Positions 12,071-23,726 of a stretch of 64,000 nt of DNA are shown here, piece after piece. A model generated the notes under the pieces. It saw nothing but the letters and a program-made list of their open reading frames with translations, searched no databases and was not told where the DNA came from. The position numbers and the translations under genes are program-made. This DNA is from Alternaria dauci (Eukaryota > Ascomycota > Dothideomycetes > Pleosporales > Pleosporaceae): positions 1,798,001 to 1,862,000 of the forward strand of contig NC_091279.1 of the NCBI RefSeq assembly GCF_042100115.1, given 5' to 3'. Positions within the stretch are counted from its first letter, which is position 1, and each line of letters opens with the position of its first letter.

Positions 12071-13351
12071 CTTGACTGCTTGTTGTGAGTAGTCGGATGT
12101 CGAAAGGTGGTGTCGTTGTCGGAAAAAGCCTGGAATATTGATCGATGTTGGTGCGCTTGGCAGGCGGCAGCAAAACTGGCTAGGCTGTGTTGGGTGCGCT
12201 AACGGGGCTCTAGCGTCATTGCCGTCTTTATCACCTCACATGCAACAACATCGACGACTCACTCCTCGAAACCTTGAACTACCGGGAGGAACGCAGTGCT
12301 AATATTAGCGGTGTCTTGTTGACAGAATCAGCCCCGAGTTCAGCCTTTGCCGCTTGTATCTGGCTCTCCACGTGACACTGCACGAAGATGCATGTCAACC
12401 TCGCACTGTCTGGGGCTTACAATGTACGCTTCAGCAAGGAGACATGACCACACGCCATACTGCGGCGCGATACCATTCGAGTTTGCAGTCAGACTGTGCC
12501 TCGCCGATATATCACATCACTACGTAATGAGCAACCCATACCTCAAACCTCGCCCTTTGTTCACGACTTATCGTTTCGAAATAGCGCTTTGATGCTCTAT
12601 CCCAACGGTGTTTCCTGCGCCCATATGCAAGGTGTTGTTAGCAATAAAGCCATCCGATCCCTTCCTTAGACTCCTACGAGAGCGCCACTGACAACAGTTT
12701 CTGTTGCGTCATTCCGATCTGAGGATGGAACAAAGCCAGAACTGTATTCTGATTGTTCTATGGAGGATTTTGGGCGTGGCTCTGCTGTTACCCGTCCGCA
12801 AGAACAGTGCCTTCGGATTCTACGAGAAATACGCCTCAAGCCGGACAAGGTACTCAGCAGTATCTGTATGCCCGACAGGGAGCGCTTGCAACTTGAAAAG
12901 TCTCAGCGGCAGTCGTAGATAGACATGTGTTTTGAGAAAAGCGGCGGGGTATACGAAGATGCGCTCAGTAACTGGTTGTCGGATCCAGCTCCCATCACGA
13001 CATATCTCTTTCGCATCAGAAGTTTCCTGAGGCACTCAGTCCACTTGTGACTTCTACACATTCTCATCATAGTCACGGAACTCTTCTTGACTATGCTTAC
13101 CTCTGCACAGCTGGCCAAAACACCATGGAATCTCTCGAACTCGTCAAGGACAAAGGAACACGGCAGACCTCGTCATTATTCTTCCAAATCAACGCTTACC
13201 ATATGGGTTCGAGAAAACTTCATGGGTGCATAGTTATGAGATGAGAATATGAAGTAATATGCATCCAGCTTCGAGCTAGGTTCATCCTATCTAAGGATTT
13301 TTGGTTCAATACTATGTGCATTGCCGGCTTAGTGCCAGGCTCATCTTCAGC
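12071..13351. other. Intergenic region upstream of RPL39
   Basis: Contains the RPL39 promoter at its left end and the 3' flank of the CDF gene at its right end. Short open frames (60-80 codons) have no recognisable content. No ribosomal-protein promoter element that I know is clear. Confidence 0.5.
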
Positions 13352-15162
13352 TCACTCCTGCTGCGACATATGTGTCGGGAAGTTGTAATCCGTGTAATCG
13401 ATATGTACAAACGCGCGATCAACGTACGGTACACTTTCTGTATGCTCATTAGCTCGTGCATCCTTGGAAGGAAGGAAATGGAGGAAAACTTACCAAGCAC
13501 ATACTGCAAACTCTCGCCCAAATCATGGCTATCCCTCAAACTGAGATTCTCATCAACCACGATATCTACCTCGACGTTCAGCTTGTCGCCCGCATGGTAA
13601 GCCTGCAATCCCTGAATCCTCTTGATAGACTTTGCAAAGCGCATTGTCATATAGAGGAGAATGTTCCGCTCATCCGCCGTAGCACTAGCGCCAGTCAAGT
13701 TGCGAATGTGCTCCGCAGAGGTAGCACTCCAGTTGATAATAACGTAAGCGGAGAGCAAGATACCACCGAGTGAGTCGAGCCACCAAATCTTTGCAAAGTA
13801 GCCCACGAGCGGGAAGAGGATGGAGAAGGTGTTGAAGACAACATCGGTCTTTGCGTCTTGGGCTAGTGCTTGAACGGAGGAGTTGCGGATGAGGCGGCAC
13901 CAGAGCCAGCAGAGGCCTTTGATGACGACTGTAGCGGCCATGATTGCGACTGCCGGTACGGTCAATTGTACAATGGTATGGTCGGGTCCGGTCAGTCTGG
14001 AAATGCCTTCAATGCCGACCTGGAAGAAGGACGTCATCATGATGACAGAGAATATGAGTACGCCGATGGGTTCGAGACGTCGACGACCGACCGGGTAGGC
14101 GTATCTGTCTTGACGCGCAATCATCCAGGATGTAAACCATACGATGGCGGTGGAGAGGAAGTCGAGGGCTGCGTCGACTAAACTAGCCACCACCGAGAGG
14201 GACGAAGTCAAGACTGTGACGACAATTTTCATGATCAGCAGGGCAGTGTTTGCACTGAGATTGACGTAGAGCGCTAGCTTGACAATTGGACTTTCAGTGT
14301 CTTCGTCTTCCTCGGGAACCCAATCTTTTAACTTCGAGTTGGCGAGTTCCAGGTCTTCTTCGTCGTCTACGGCATCATCGTGTGCGAGAAGCGGGGTGTT
14401 CTCGTCTGCTTCGGGTACCTTGTAGAGGTTCTTGGGTGTGCGCTTGACCATGGGTTTTTGTGCGCCATTGCCGTTATTCAGACTACCTGACGAACCACTT
14501 CGCCCATTCTCGCTGTAGTAGCCAGGTGTGTTTGTGCCGTTCGTACCATTACCGGGAGTAACAGCAAGTGGGGTGCTGACGACTGACGACTCTTCGGTAA
14601 TGGTAGTGGGGATCTTGACAGCGCCGGATTCGAGGTTGGTGTACTCTTGGATGAGATTATGCGGGAGTGAGGAGTCGAGCAAGCGGTCAATATACAAGTA
14701 GTGCTGCAGAAGCTGGTTGTTGCGCTCATAGTACTCCCGTATCGGCTTCTTCATGCCCTTTAGCTCTTCTTCTGTCTTGTAGTACTTTTCCCACTTGTAC
14801 CTGGGGTTGGAATTGCCAATTAAGCGCTGGCTCCTCATCTGCGGCGTGTTGAGCACATGCGCGCCTACGCTGCTCCTCCGATCCGAGTCCCGGTCGTAAG
14901 GCATCATAAGCCCGTTTCTGTATGCTTCCAAGTCTTCATCGTCCGTGTCGCTGCCCCGGCGCTCACTGCTGCGTATTGTCGACGGCCGACGCGCGCTGTT
15001 GAGTAGCGAAGGGAGGTGATGTCCGCGCGTAGATATCGCCGAAGCTTCGTTCTGTGTAGGAAGAAAGAGCTTTGAGCTTGCTAGACGCGGGAGGCTGGCC
15101 GAGCGCGGGACAGTCACTGGCGAGGGCGACTTGGGCGGTGGTGTGGATGGATAGTCTGGCAT
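13352..15162 (-). CDS. Cation diffusion facilitator transporter, manganese-type
   Basis: A CDF-family membrane protein that moves divalent metal ions out of the cytosol in exchange for protons. Exons 15162-13494 and 13437-13352 give 584 residues; the 56-nt intron is phase 1 and its removal restores the family ending DRAFVHIDYTDYNF. Residues 1-290 are a polar cytosolic region with Ser/Thr, Asn/Gly and acidic stretches. About six membrane segments follow, then a C-terminal domain. The metal-site motifs are DAALD (D330, D334) in helix 2 and DAKTD (D436, D440) in helix 5. DxxxD in both helices is the pattern of Mn-type CDFs; Zn-type members have His in helix 2. GRRRLEPIG and QALAQD are typical of this fungal subgroup. 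A paralog lies about 25 kb to the right. The manganese substrate is inferred from motifs only. Confidence 0.93.
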
Positions 15163-15955
15163 GGCTGCGATTGAAATGCCGTCGCTGGAGAGGCGTGATT
15201 AGAAGGCCAATCTCTTCGAATCCAGGTCCTGCGCGTAGACGCGACAGAGAAAACTAGCCAACCTCGTGCCGTTCTCTTATCTCAATGGCGCACCGCGATG
15301 AAGCACGGCAGAGGATTTTAACGGGTAAATGCGCGCGCCAGCTGAATTGACTCGAGACAAAGGGCGATGCGGAGCGTCAGAAGACGATGTTGCGAAGCAT
15401 TTCAGCCGTGTCAAAAAGCCCAAGAAACTATATAAACCGTGGTGCCGCCGACGCGTGCGCGAATGCGACGAGCAGGTTCGCCGAAACAAGAGGGTCCTGC
15501 GCCGGAGACGGGATCGACAAATCTGAGGCCCACAAATCCTTGCACCTGCATCCACTTTAGCTATGGCCATAGCTTTTCGCTAGCAATCTGGGGTTCGTGA
15601 GCCGAGACTGCATCACAGGATTCGGGCCTGGCTTCGTCTCGTAAGTTTCACCTAGTCACATATAGCTTGTCCAGAAGGCCATTTTGATTCGTTTCTTCTA
15701 CGGTGTATCCCACTGAAACCATACTCGATGAAATTTAGCCCATGCGGCCGTTCTGTGCCGCTTTGCTGAGGACCCACATTGACCGGCAGTCTCAAGTAAT
15801 GTATTCGTCCCCACGGTGGTACAGTAGCGCTGTTCCAGGTCTCAAACTCCTGTCTTGGCTGTCTGTCACATCTCAGAGGCCGGCTTGGAATCTTGAACCC
15901 TTGACACCAATCTGTTCGTCATCTTCTGCGCGCTCTAGCGCGTACCCCGAAATAC
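15163..15955. promoter_or_regulatory. Intergenic region upstream of first CDF gene
   Basis: Holds the promoter of the CDF gene (reading left) and the 3' flank of the BTB gene. The centre (15300-15560) is rich in CG dinucleotides. TATATAAA is present at 15429-15436, but its distance and orientation do not prove use. No coding frame is supported. Confidence 0.4.
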
Positions 15956-16995
15956 CTATGCCTCGTTGCACCACTCTTTCATACCCGAGGCGTCTTTCAC
16001 GCACGCATCAATGAGCGTGGTGAAGATGTATGGATGTCCACGAGTGCGCTCTCGGCATTGCTGCTTGTCGTAGATTGGATGCTCGTGCAAGATGCAGGAA
16101 TGGGGCAGAATCTCCTGCCACCAAGAAAAGACATTGCGCTTCGCCTTCACGAAAACCCTCTCTGTGTATCTCTCGACCTTCATAATAGCGACATCGAAAG
16201 CGAAGTCTTTGTGTATCTCTTTCAGCTTGTACAGCCTCTCGGCAACATTCTCACGCGGGGGAGTCCAAAAGTTAACCGTGGAAAACACCAAGAAGCGAAT
16301 GAACTTAGAAGACTGCGGTAGATTCGCGTATGCAAACTCGATCACGTCCCAGGAAGGATCAGAACGCCAGTTCTATATATGCCAATGCGTTACCAAGGCA
16401 GTCAATATGTCTTCTCGTAACTGGGGGACGTCGTACTTGTCGGCGAAAACGTAGAGGCGCAGGAAAGAAGTAACCATCAACTGGTAATTGTTCTCTGGCT
16501 CCAAGTCCTTCCAATTCGAATTGTACATCTTTCCGCCGTTCGGAAAATCCTCATCATAGTAGCCCTCTTCGTCGATCGCAGGAATTGTTCTGATCTTGTC
16601 CTCAGATTTCGTTGTGGGTTTATCGACGAGTGCATCTGGTGCAGGCTTGGAAGCGCCACCAGGCTGGGAACTGATTTGTACGTACATCCACTGCAGGAAC
16701 ATGCGGAAAGTCTGTTCGGAGACGTCTGTCAAGGGCAGATTGCGATCCGTAGCCTCTTTGAAAGAACCTTCGAACGCGCCACGAAAGTATGGCGAGACGG
16801 CCGAAAGCTGATCGCGATAGACGGGGATGTTGACGGCTGTATCTGCTTCGCCGACGCTTACAGTAACCATGTCGAAGCTCATGGTTCTGTCATGTATGTT
16901 AGCTTGATCTCAAACGTTGTGGAGCTATTTGTATACCGTAATACTTACAGAAAGTTTGGGAGCATCTTGCCGCTTGGTGCATGACTGGAGGCCAT
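15956..16995 (-). pseudogene. BTB/POZ domain protein with in-frame TAG
   Basis: BTB/POZ domains mediate dimerisation and often recruit substrates to Cullin-3 ligases; the specific role here is unknown. Exons 16995-16949 and 16886-15956 read as one frame of 326 codons, interrupted by TAG at 16375-16373 (codon 187). The first exon codes for MASSHAPSGKMLPNFL. The BTB fold follows: VTVSVGEADTAVNIPVYR, then FRGAFEGSFKEA and FRMFLQWMYVQ, then an acidic insert and LYVFADKYDVPQLREDI. After the stop the frame continues with clearly coding sequence (DVIEFAYANLPQSS, FIRFLV). The other BTB gene in this window keeps similar spacing here (14 residues against 16 between its TA and DV landmarks), so the codons around the TAG look like real coding sequence. 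Either the gene is a recent pseudogene, it encodes a 186-residue form, the stop is read through, or the base is an error. Confidence 0.75.
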
Positions 16996-17631
16996 TATTG
17001 CAACTAGAGTTGAGCTGCGTTGAGCGAACTGATTACTTTCGATGGTTGGCGAACGTGGAACGGCCTGTGTGATAAAGTCGTACTTTATCGTTTCGCTTAC
17101 AAGCGAGAGAGTGGTAGTGAATGTGAGTACTCAAGGCCTCTACACAACACTTATTACTCACTATATCCCGAATCCGTTTGTTTACGCACAGCCCCTTTCT
17201 ACTCTTTATGCAGAATTAGGTACCGCATCGACGATGAAGGGTGGGATTCAGGGGTTGGTTTGGTTGGCTCCGATTTGGTCAGTATCAATGCTCGGTGGTT
17301 CGAGAGGTACATTGGGGACACGGAGAGTAAAGCCATGTTGATCATACGTCGGATGTCCTGTGGATCCGTCTTCGGGACTTCACTACGTGACTGAAGTTCT
17401 CAGATGCTAGAGAACAAGACAACAGGTATAAGGCGGAAGACTAGCGATGAGTAAGAAGGACGATCAAATGCATAATAGTTGCGCAGCGTATATCGAAACG
17501 TTATGTGAGATGACATCCCTCTCCAACCCTTGCCGCCTCCACGTTATGCCTATCCCAACACGCCCAGTATGAGTAAGAACGCCGCCCAATGCCATATAAT
17601 ACATCATCTTTCCTCCACACAACCACTCGGC
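16996..17631. other. Intergenic region BTB gene / MTO1
   Basis: Holds the BTB promoter and the 3' flank of MTO1. Two overlapping open frames of about 100-124 codons have no recognisable features. Nothing else is seen. Confidence 0.5.
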
Positions 17632-19771
17632 CTACAATCCTTCCACACTCAGCCCCGGAGTCGCACCTCTATACTTTTCTTTCCTCGCCTCAATCTCCTC
17701 CTTCATCCTAGCCTGTCTCTCCTCCTTCCCCACGCCCTTGACATATTGCAGCAACCTCAGCGCACCTGTTGGTGTGACACCCTCAACCCGCCTAGCCATG
17801 CCTACGCTTTCCGGTCTGGCTACCTCCAACGCCCTCTTCTCTTCGAAGCTCAGCCCAAAGATAGATTCGTAATCGAGGTCAAGTGGCAACTTGAGGCTCT
17901 CGTCTTTGAGCCACCGGGCCTGTGAAGCAGTCTGGGCGGCGACGTATGGAGCATATGTGGCTTCGATATGCACGCGGTCTTGTATGCGTTGTGTGAATTC
18001 TCTGATTTCAGGGAGAAGACTTGCAAGGCTTGATGGGGTCGTGTTTGGTAGACGGAGGAGATCGTATGCGGAGCGTTTGGTGCTGTCGTTTCTAACAGGG
18101 AAACCTTCTTTATTCCAGTCTGTCCATCCCATAGTCTTAGATTGAAGGACTTGTGTCAGAGTGGCCATCTGCTCGGCTTCGTCTTCGAACGCTTTCCAAC
18201 GCGAGTCGCCAACTACTCCGGCGGCTCGACCCATGGCTGTGAGACGCGTGTCGGCATTATCGGCGCGGGCGGACATACGGTATTCAGAGCGGGAGGTGAA
18301 CATACGATACGGTTCCGAGACACCCTTGGTGATGAGGTCGTCAATCATGATGCCGATGTATCCATCCGCTCTCGTCAAGATCATGGCTTCTTTCCCTAAG
18401 CTCTTCAGGCCGGCGTTGATACCAGCGATTACACCCTGGCCTGCTGCTTCTTCGTAGCCGGTTGTGCCGTTGATCTGCCCTGCTAGGAAGAGCCCCGAGA
18501 TGTTCTTCGTTTCAAGTGTAGAGCGAAGATGACGTGGGTCAACGTAATCGTATTCTACGCCATAACCGGGTTGTAACATGCTCACATTCTCAAGCCCCTT
18601 GATGGTCTTGAGCATGGTGCTTTGTACATCTGCAGGGACTGTACAAGAGATTCCATTGGGATAGATCACATCGCTGTCGAAACCTTCCGGCTCCAGCCAA
18701 ACAATGTGCGATGTCTTGTCTGCGAAGCGAATTACCTTCGATTCCAGCGAAGGGCAGTACCGCGGTCCTTTGACGGTCTCGCGAATGTGTATAGATTTGT
18801 CGAGGTTGTTTCGTATTATGTCGTGAGTCGCTTCGTTTGTTCGTGTCTCGTGATTCAGTAGTTGGTTCTCGACCTGTACACGCTCGTTCATATAGCTGAA
18901 TGGCATGGGTGGGTCGTCACCCTCTTGCGCTTCCAGAACTTTGTAGTCGATCGTTTTTCCGTCCAGTCGTGGTGGTGTCCCCGTCTTCAGTCTTCCCATT
19001 GTAAAACCGGCATCCTTCAAGCTCTTACTCAGTCCAAACGTCGCAGCTTCGCCCATGCGACCTGATGGATATGCTTCAAGCCCAATGTGTATTTCGCCAC
19101 CAAGAAACGTGCCAGTCGTTATGACAACATTCCCTGTCGGTATGATCTCCCCACTCTCCAACCTCACACCAGTAATCTTCCCATACTGGGCCCTCGATCT
19201 CTCCTCTTGCGTCCTATCCACGATGATATCCGCCACACTGCCCTCCACGACACTAAGCCCCTTGTATCCCAGCATCTCGTCCTTCATGTATCTCTTATAC
19301 AGCGCCCTGTCAATCTGCGCCCTGGGTCCCCACACTGCAGGGCCCTTCTTCCTGTTCAGTACCCGGAACTGTACGCCGGCTTTATCCACAATACGTCCAA
19401 CCACACCGTCCAGAGCATCGATTTCGCGAAGCATAGTGCCCTTTCCAATGCCGCCGAAAGAAGGATTGCAGGAGCAGACACCGAGGTTTTGGACGGAAGG
19501 CGTTATGAGGGCTGTTCGTGCGCCGGAGCGGGCTGCTGCTGCGGAGGCTTCGCATCCTGCATGACCGCCGCCGATAACTATCACATCGTATGGTCTATAT
19601 CAGAGTCAGAATTGGTCGAGTGGTGGGGTTTGGAAATATAGTGGCGTACCGATCGGCGCCAGACACAGTCGCGAATGTGCGCGGACGGCGAGTAAAACGA
19701 TTGAACGACCGTACGCGAGGCGCGTGGCCCCAGAGCTGACGCGCTGGCAATGGCACGACTCTGTGCATCAT
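17632..19771 (-). CDS. MTO1: Mitochondrial tRNA uridine-34 modification enzyme MTO1 (GidA/MnmG)
   Basis: MTO1 works with Mss1 to add a carboxymethylaminomethyl-type group to wobble uridine of mitochondrial tRNAs, using FAD and a folate. Exons 19771-19650 and 19594-17632 give 694 residues; the 55-nt intron is phase 2. Exon 1 codes for an Arg-rich, acid-poor leader ([15 protein letters not shown] onward), a good mitochondrial presequence. The FAD-binding motif [13 protein letters not shown] starts near residue 45. GidA landmarks follow: [48 protein letters not shown] and SRSEYR. The C-terminal helical domain ends before the stop at 17632. The spliced leader and intron rule out bacterial contamination. 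The alternative start is Met2. Confidence 0.97.
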
Positions 19772-20246
19772 GTAGAATTGCGGTGTTGGAGTTGAGACGC
19801 CGTGCTACAAAAAGTCGGCATGGGCCAACTCGGAGGTCTTCGTTCGCCGCATCATGTCCGTGCACAAGTGGGTAGTTTGCAAGAATGTAGTACTCGAGTT
19901 GCTCAAACGATGCCTCAATATCGACGTCGTGGCAAGAGAGGTTTTCTTACCGCAATCGCCTGGAGGTGGGCAGATGTCCATGCGTTTTGAAGAAAAAAGG
20001 TATCATTCCGTAAATCCCAAGACACGCCACAGCCAGGATAGAGATTGTACAAAGTGAACTGTCAGTCCATAGTCGTACATTCAAATATCGTGAAGAGAAT
20101 TCCCATAAAGAGATGCTACGGCGCCACGCAAGACATGCTTCATCAAGAAACCTCAATCCAGCATGCTACGTTTTCCACTCGCGGGTATTATAAGAGAACT
20201 GTCGTTGCGGAATATCATGGTCGAACTAGCAGGCAAACCCATTCGT
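19772..20246. promoter_or_regulatory. Intergenic region MTO1 / RIM1
   Basis: Contains the MTO1 promoter (reading left) and the 3' flank of RIM1. No coding or named regulatory element is recognised. Confidence 0.45.
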
Positions 20247-20751
20247 TTAACCGGAACCTTCCTGAACAAGACCCTCGTCGTTAGCCTCCGTCTCCTCAGT
20301 CCGAGCACGGGTCAAGACGTCAAAGTTGCCTGCACCGAAATTAGCAATCCATTCCCTCGCTCATCCACGGCTCGGAAAACATACGTGCAACCAAGCTCAG
20401 ATTGCTCTTCTTGTTGCCCTCGCTGTCAAGGTACGTCTCCATGCGCGCATCGGCGTCAACGTAGAGCATGGATCCCTTTGGCACGTTCATCAAGAAGTCC
20501 TTCTGTGCTCCCTGTACGAAACTCGCAATCCGGAACCAGCTGGTCTTCTTGTCATCGGCCTTGCCGTAGCTCGTTCCTACTACGTATCGGACTAGAGTTC
20601 TGTCGCCGGATACAGTGACTTCTTCGGGGGCAACACCTAGACGGCCAATGATGGTCATGCGCGCGACTTGCGAGGGCCGGGTGGACGAGAAGCTACGTGT
20701 GAAGGCCGATGTGGGCGCGCGAGCTGCAGCGCGGAACGTGGAGGAGAACAT
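20247..20751 (-). CDS. RIM1: Mitochondrial single-stranded DNA-binding protein
   Basis: This OB-fold protein coats single-stranded mitochondrial DNA during replication. Exons 20751-20385 and 20329-20247 give 149 residues; the intron is 55 nt and phase 1. The N-terminus (MFSSTFRAAARAPTSAF, then TRSFSSTRPS) is a classic import sequence. The mature part starts at ARMTIIGRLG and continues with RYVVGTS, TSWFRIASF and PKGSMLYVDADARMETY, the SSB core. Splicing yields SLVARNFDVLTRARTEET, as expected of fungal members; without splicing the frame ends in an unrelated tail. The start at 20751 is set by the presequence, although the frame remains open upstream to 20940. It is followed on the same strand by WDR70, 344 bp upstream. 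Confidence 0.95.
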
Positions 20752-21095
20752 GGTCGCTGTTGTCTTGGGGCGGAATTGGCGGGTTGCACACTTTTCGGCG
20801 GTCGAATTGACGGTTGTGGGGCGGACGTTGTTGTGATGCGAGGCGGGGGGCGCGACGCGGTTTGGGCAAAGTTGGGCTTGGACGCTAAGGCGCTGACACG
20901 TGCGCCACTCCCTGCCGTTCATCTGCACATCATCTTCCACTCATCTGCCATTGGTCATCATCTGCTCATAAGGAAACTTAACTAGTCCATAGTCTCTTTT
21001 GCTACAGGGTATATGCTTTTGTAATTCAAACGCCTCCTGTGGACAGCCCAAGTTCTTCATAGTCGCTCATCCAGCGGGCTGCGTCCCGTATTCGA
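20752..21095. promoter_or_regulatory. Intergenic region RIM1 / WDR70
   Basis: Holds the RIM1 promoter and 5' leader and the WDR70 3' flank. The RIM1 frame stays open through part of it without coding-like content. Nothing else is recognised. Confidence 0.45.
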
Positions 21096-22802
21096 CTATC
21101 GCTTCGCCTTCTTCTTCTCCCTTTCATCCTCTTCACTATCATAATCCTTGTAGATTCCGACTGGTTGAGTCTTCTCCCATGCACCCGTGAAGACGGCCTT
21201 CTCTCCCTCTTTCAGCGCATACTTGAGTAGCGCCTCCCGAGGATCCTCGTCCCTCATATCACTGCCTTCAATCTGCTCCATGACGTACTTCTGGTCAGGG
21301 GTAGACTTCGCAAAGGGCGTCGTAGCTGGAATATGCGGTCTCCGTGGGTCCCTGCTTTTGCCTGACGCTGTGAGACCGATGGTGGGATGGCGCGCGGAGA
21401 AGGAGGCTGCGTTGCCCGAAGGATCATGCGCTTCACCAGCCATGCCGAGCGGGTCCATATCTACCGTGAGAGATGGGTCGTCATCGAGATGCCGCTTCTT
21501 GGGTGCCTTGCTGAGGATTGTGAGAGCGCCAGCGCTGGAGAGCTTGGGGCTGAAGAGGATTGTTGTCTGGCCGTTGGCTGATCCTGTGAGAATCTGATTG
21601 AGTCTGGGATGCCAGTTGACTGTGATTAGAGGAGAGCCTGGTGTTACCGGTGTGACAAGCTCCGGGCGAAGGGTTGCAGGGTTGAGGATGTGAAGGTGGC
21701 CAGTCTCTGATCCTGTGACTATGCTCTGCGAGTTGGGCGCAAACTTGATGTTTGATGTCGGATATTGCGAAGACGTTGATGGATGTGATGTGCTGTTGAG
21801 GGGAGTCTTGAACTTTCTGGTATCCCACAACTTGATCGTGTCATCTCCTCCTCTTGTGATGACCAGCCTGCCGTCTGCGCTAATGTCCAGCCCACTCGTC
21901 CAAGTATCCCTCGCATGTGCTTCTTTAATTTCTGCTGTTGGTCGGTGATATGGTCCTTCACCGCCCCACATGACCAGACTTCCGTCTAGTGCTGCTGACA
22001 CAAGCATACTGCTTCCTCCCTCGGCCGCAGCGCCCCATGCGATGGCTGTCATCCTTGTCATGCCTGCGCTGCCGGCAGCTCTCGACTTGTGCACGATGAC
22101 TTCCTCCTGCTTCATCCTCTTGTTCACGTCCCATATCCGCACTGTGCTGTCTGTGCCTGCTGTAGCGAAACGGTCGCGATTCGTCGGATGCCATGCGCCG
22201 CTCGTGATTTCGGCTGTGTGTCCTTTTGTATTGTGCTTGTCCCTCAAGTACATGTCGCCCTTGACGAACTCCGATATGAGTTCTCCATCCCTGCTGAAAA
22301 GTCTCGCTTGTGAAGTTGCGGTGATGCATAGGAACTGGCCCCCAGAGTGTGGACCGAACAGGACCTGATGTACCGAATGCGATTCTGCGGTTTGAGAGGG
22401 TTTTGTCGTGAAGGGGTCCACCGTCTTGAATGCGCGGATCGTACTCGGTGTGAGCGCACTGAGGTCATGCAGCTTGAGTGTGCAGTCGTTTCCTCCAGTC
22501 ACCAGTCGTGTCCCAGATGCATCGAGCGCAATCGTCGTGACTGCGCGGTCGTGGGTCTTGATGACCAACTCGTGAGAAACCGGGTATTCGTCCTCCTCGT
22601 CGCTCATATCACTATCATCGTCATCGTCGGAATCCTTGTCGTTGTCCGAACCGGCCTCTTTCTTCGCCTGCTTGCTTTCGTCGACCACTGGCCTACGGGC
22701 GCGCTCGATTTGCGCCTCAACGTTTACGGAGCCATCCTTCTTGCCAAATTCACTGGGAAGATATTGCTTGAGAGCTTGTTCGTCGTCTGCGGAGAAATCC
22801 AT
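21096..22802 (-). CDS. WDR70: WD40-repeat protein WDR70 (gastrulation-defective homolog)
   Basis: WDR70 orthologs in fission yeast and human are nuclear WD40 proteins linked to H2B ubiquitylation and DNA end resection. A single exon codes for 568 residues. The N-terminus has LKQYLPSEFGKK, followed by an acidic Asp/Ser/Glu block at about 50-72. WD repeats run from about 78 to 430, with recognisable blades (TGGNDCTLKLHDL, TAGTDSTVRIWDV, TRGGDDTIKLWDT). The C-terminal part is characteristic of this family, not of WD40 proteins at large: DPREALLKYALK, then KDYDSEEDEREKKK. No intron signal interrupts the frame. It is divergent from the TENA-like gene across 924 bp. Confidence 0.9.
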   Translation of the reverse strand: MDFSADDEQALKQYLPSEFGKKDGSVNVEAQIERARRPVVDESKQAKKEAGSDNDKDSDDDDDSDMSDEEDEYPVSHELVIKTHDRAVTTIALDASGTRLVTGGNDCTLKLHDLSALTPSTIRAFKTVDPFTTKPSQTAESHSVHQVLFGPHSGGQFLCITATSQARLFSRDGELISEFVKGDMYLRDKHNTKGHTAEITSGAWHPTNRDRFATAGTDSTVRIWDVNKRMKQEEVIVHKSRAAGSAGMTRMTAIAWGAAAEGGSSMLVSAALDGSLVMWGGEGPYHRPTAEIKEAHARDTWTSGLDISADGRLVITRGGDDTIKLWDTRKFKTPLNSTSHPSTSSQYPTSNIKFAPNSQSIVTGSETGHLHILNPATLRPELVTPVTPGSPLITVNWHPRLNQILTGSANGQTTILFSPKLSSAGALTILSKAPKKRHLDDDPSLTVDMDPLGMAGEAHDPSGNAASFSARHPTIGLTASGKSRDPRRPHIPATTPFAKSTPDQKYVMEQIEGSDMRDEDPREALLKYALKEGEKAVFTGAWEKTQPVGIYKDYDSEEDEREKKKAKR

Positions 22803-23726
22803 TATCGTCTGGCACGCACAGCACTGTGGCTTCGGTTATTGTTGAGTCGACAGGTGTTCGCGACGACAAAGTTCGCGGTGCAGACGGCAGCATGACGCGC
22901 CGCGCTAAGGCGCCGCCCGACAGCTCGGGGGCTGCTTTCACACATGCAGGTGGGGTCTGTACTTCTTCAGGTCAAACATCAAGACCATCTCCAAGATTCC
23001 TTGATGTTCCAAGTACCCATCGGGATATAAGTTAGAGTTTGCCTAGATTCTTCCACCCCGCTCGTATTACGCATCTCGACATGCCATATGCGGAGGCGTG
23101 ATGAGCGTCCACGCCAGAAAGAGGTCATGTAGACGTCAAACGACTGGCATTGTGCTGACACCGACAAGCACACAAAACGTTCATTGACTGAGCAGCTTGC
23201 CCATATGATCATGTACACTAATATCGCTATCCGAATATGTCCGGGTTGATCAGAGGATCACACCAGCAGCAGCCCACGGGTGGCGGCATCGTCATGCGCC
23301 AAGCAGCTCCGCCATGGTTCAGCCACAGACTTCTGCATGAACAAGTATTTTAGCGTGTAGAAGCCTCATATCGCCAAGAGCTCCGCTGAGAAATGAATGG
23401 CCAAGTTGTGTGATGTGATTCTAGATTCCGAGTCGCCGTGCTTCTGCACCACTCAGAACGTTCCAAACTCCGGTAGACCCGGTCCGACGTCATGCGCTCC
23501 ATTCAACACCTGGGCACCATCGATCCTCCTTGGCGATAGCTTCACGCTCCTATACCTCAGCCTCTACACGTAATTCCGTCTCCTCGGAGCCATCGTCTTG
23601 CTTGGCAGGCATCGTAACTCCAGCATATAAGTAGATTGGACCCCGCCCGTCTCCCGTCATGTACCTCATCGAATACATACACCGTTCCATACAGATATCA
23701 CAGATCCTACGCGAACGATATTTACC
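22803..23726. promoter_or_regulatory. Divergent intergenic region WDR70 / TENA-like
   Basis: Both genes read outward, so promoters lie at both ends. Short open frames near 22826-23218 have no support. No known element is clear. Confidence 0.5.

Noticed and set aside
16313..16393. 81-nt intron to remove the in-frame TAG of the BTB gene
   Set aside because: It keeps frame and has a usual size, but removes a block that matches the BTB paralog in spacing and pattern, and the acceptor has no branch site at the right distance.
17632..19594. MTO1 as a bacterial contaminant or transferred gidA
   Set aside because: It has a spliced mitochondrial leader and sits between fungal genes; MTO1 is a normal eukaryotic nuclear gene.
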